Source of the DNA: Kiritimatiellia bacterium
GTDB lineage: Bacteria; Verrucomicrobiota; Kiritimatiellia; RFP12; UBA1067
NCBI GenBank assembly: GCA_024405335.1
Contig: JAKSOX010000017.1
Coordinates: 1 to 18,044, forward strand
Length of the DNA: 18,044 nucleotides
Reading direction: 5' to 3'
Made by a program: the position numbers and the translations under genes
Notes under the pieces: model-generated
The model's input: only the letters and a program-made list of their open reading frames with translations
Told to the model about the DNA's origin: nothing
Databases searched by the model: none
Shown here: piece by piece, positions 17,918 through 18,044 of the stretch
How the letters are laid out: every line of letters starts with the position of its first letter
How positions within the stretch are numbered: position 1 is the stretch's first letter

Positions 17918-18033
17918 TAAATCGCTTCGCTTTAAATGGGTAAATCGGCTTCGCTTTAAATGGGTAAATCGGCTTCGCCTTTAAATGGGTAAATCGGCTT
18001 CGCCTTTAAATTTAAAGCCCGAAGGGCGATTTA
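17918..18033. repeat. Tandem 23-25 bp AT-rich repeats with an inverted copy upstream of groEL
   Basis: Four direct copies of TAAATCGGCTTCGCC plus TTTAAATGGG run head to tail at 17918-17940 (23 bases), 17941-17964 (24), 17965-17989 (25) and 17990-18011 (last one partial). Unit length grows stepwise by single G or C insertions. An inverted, diverged copy follows at 18011-18033 (TTTAAAGCCC, GAAGGGCGATTTA), making a 14-base palindrome at the junction (18004-18017) and a possible long hairpin. It occupies the whole visible leader of groEL; the promoter must lie within or beyond it. Confidence 0.8.
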
Positions 18034-18044
18034 ACCATTTAACC

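Noticed and set aside
17896..18044. Repeat array considered as a CRISPR array.
   Set aside because: Units are directly adjacent with no unique spacers, are only 23-25 bases, and no cas gene is present.

Overview
The window looks like a chromosomal piece of a GC-rich, Gram-negative-type bacterium. My best guess is an uncultured member of the PVC group, close to Kiritimatiellae. The reasons are a large secreted rhamnosidase-type glycoside hydrolase, a secreted protein with the 'LQYLKSSGTQYVDT' LamG-like motif that is frequent in that group, a DUF6057-like membrane protein, and lipoprotein and Sec signals on the exported proteins. The taxonomy is an inference from gene content. All ten genes lie on the minus strand, so transcription runs from high to low coordinates. 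I see no rRNA, tRNA, CRISPR array, transposase or phage gene, and no gene-free stretch longer than about 260 bases.

In transcription order: (1) 18044-16204 holds groEL, preceded by a tandem 23-25 bp AT-rich repeat array and followed by a clear intrinsic terminator. (2) 16183-10842 is a tightly packed transport operon. It encodes a lipoprotein amino-acid-binding protein, a second near-duplicate binding protein fused to its permease, the ABC ATPase, and an NhaC-type antiporter whose start overlaps the ATPase stop (ATGA). (3) 10833-10746 carries three related GC-rich palindromes. (4) 10719-6815 encodes a PotD-like lipoprotein, a Gfo/Idh oxidoreductase (ATGA overlap) and a DUF6057-like membrane protein. 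(5) 6557-5667 is a DUF58/VWA protein. (6) 5616-832 is a GH106-like enzyme fused to a GH39-like domain, with a good promoter placed so that the mRNA may be leaderless. (7) 766-1 is the promoter and 5' part of a secreted LamG-like protein cut off by the window edge.

The most unusual signal is a pair of related C-terminal tails of about 65-70 residues, each with two 'DG-x-[IV]-x(3)-E' repeats reminiscent of TerB/EF-hand helices. One is on the ABC ATPase and the other on the adjacent antiporter. The antiporter also has a signal-peptide-like start and an extra N-terminal segment. This suggests, but does not prove, that an amino-acid ABC importer and a cation or solute antiporter are physically or regulatorily coupled. 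The nearby PotD-like protein without PotABC partners adds a possible basic amino acid/polyamine theme.
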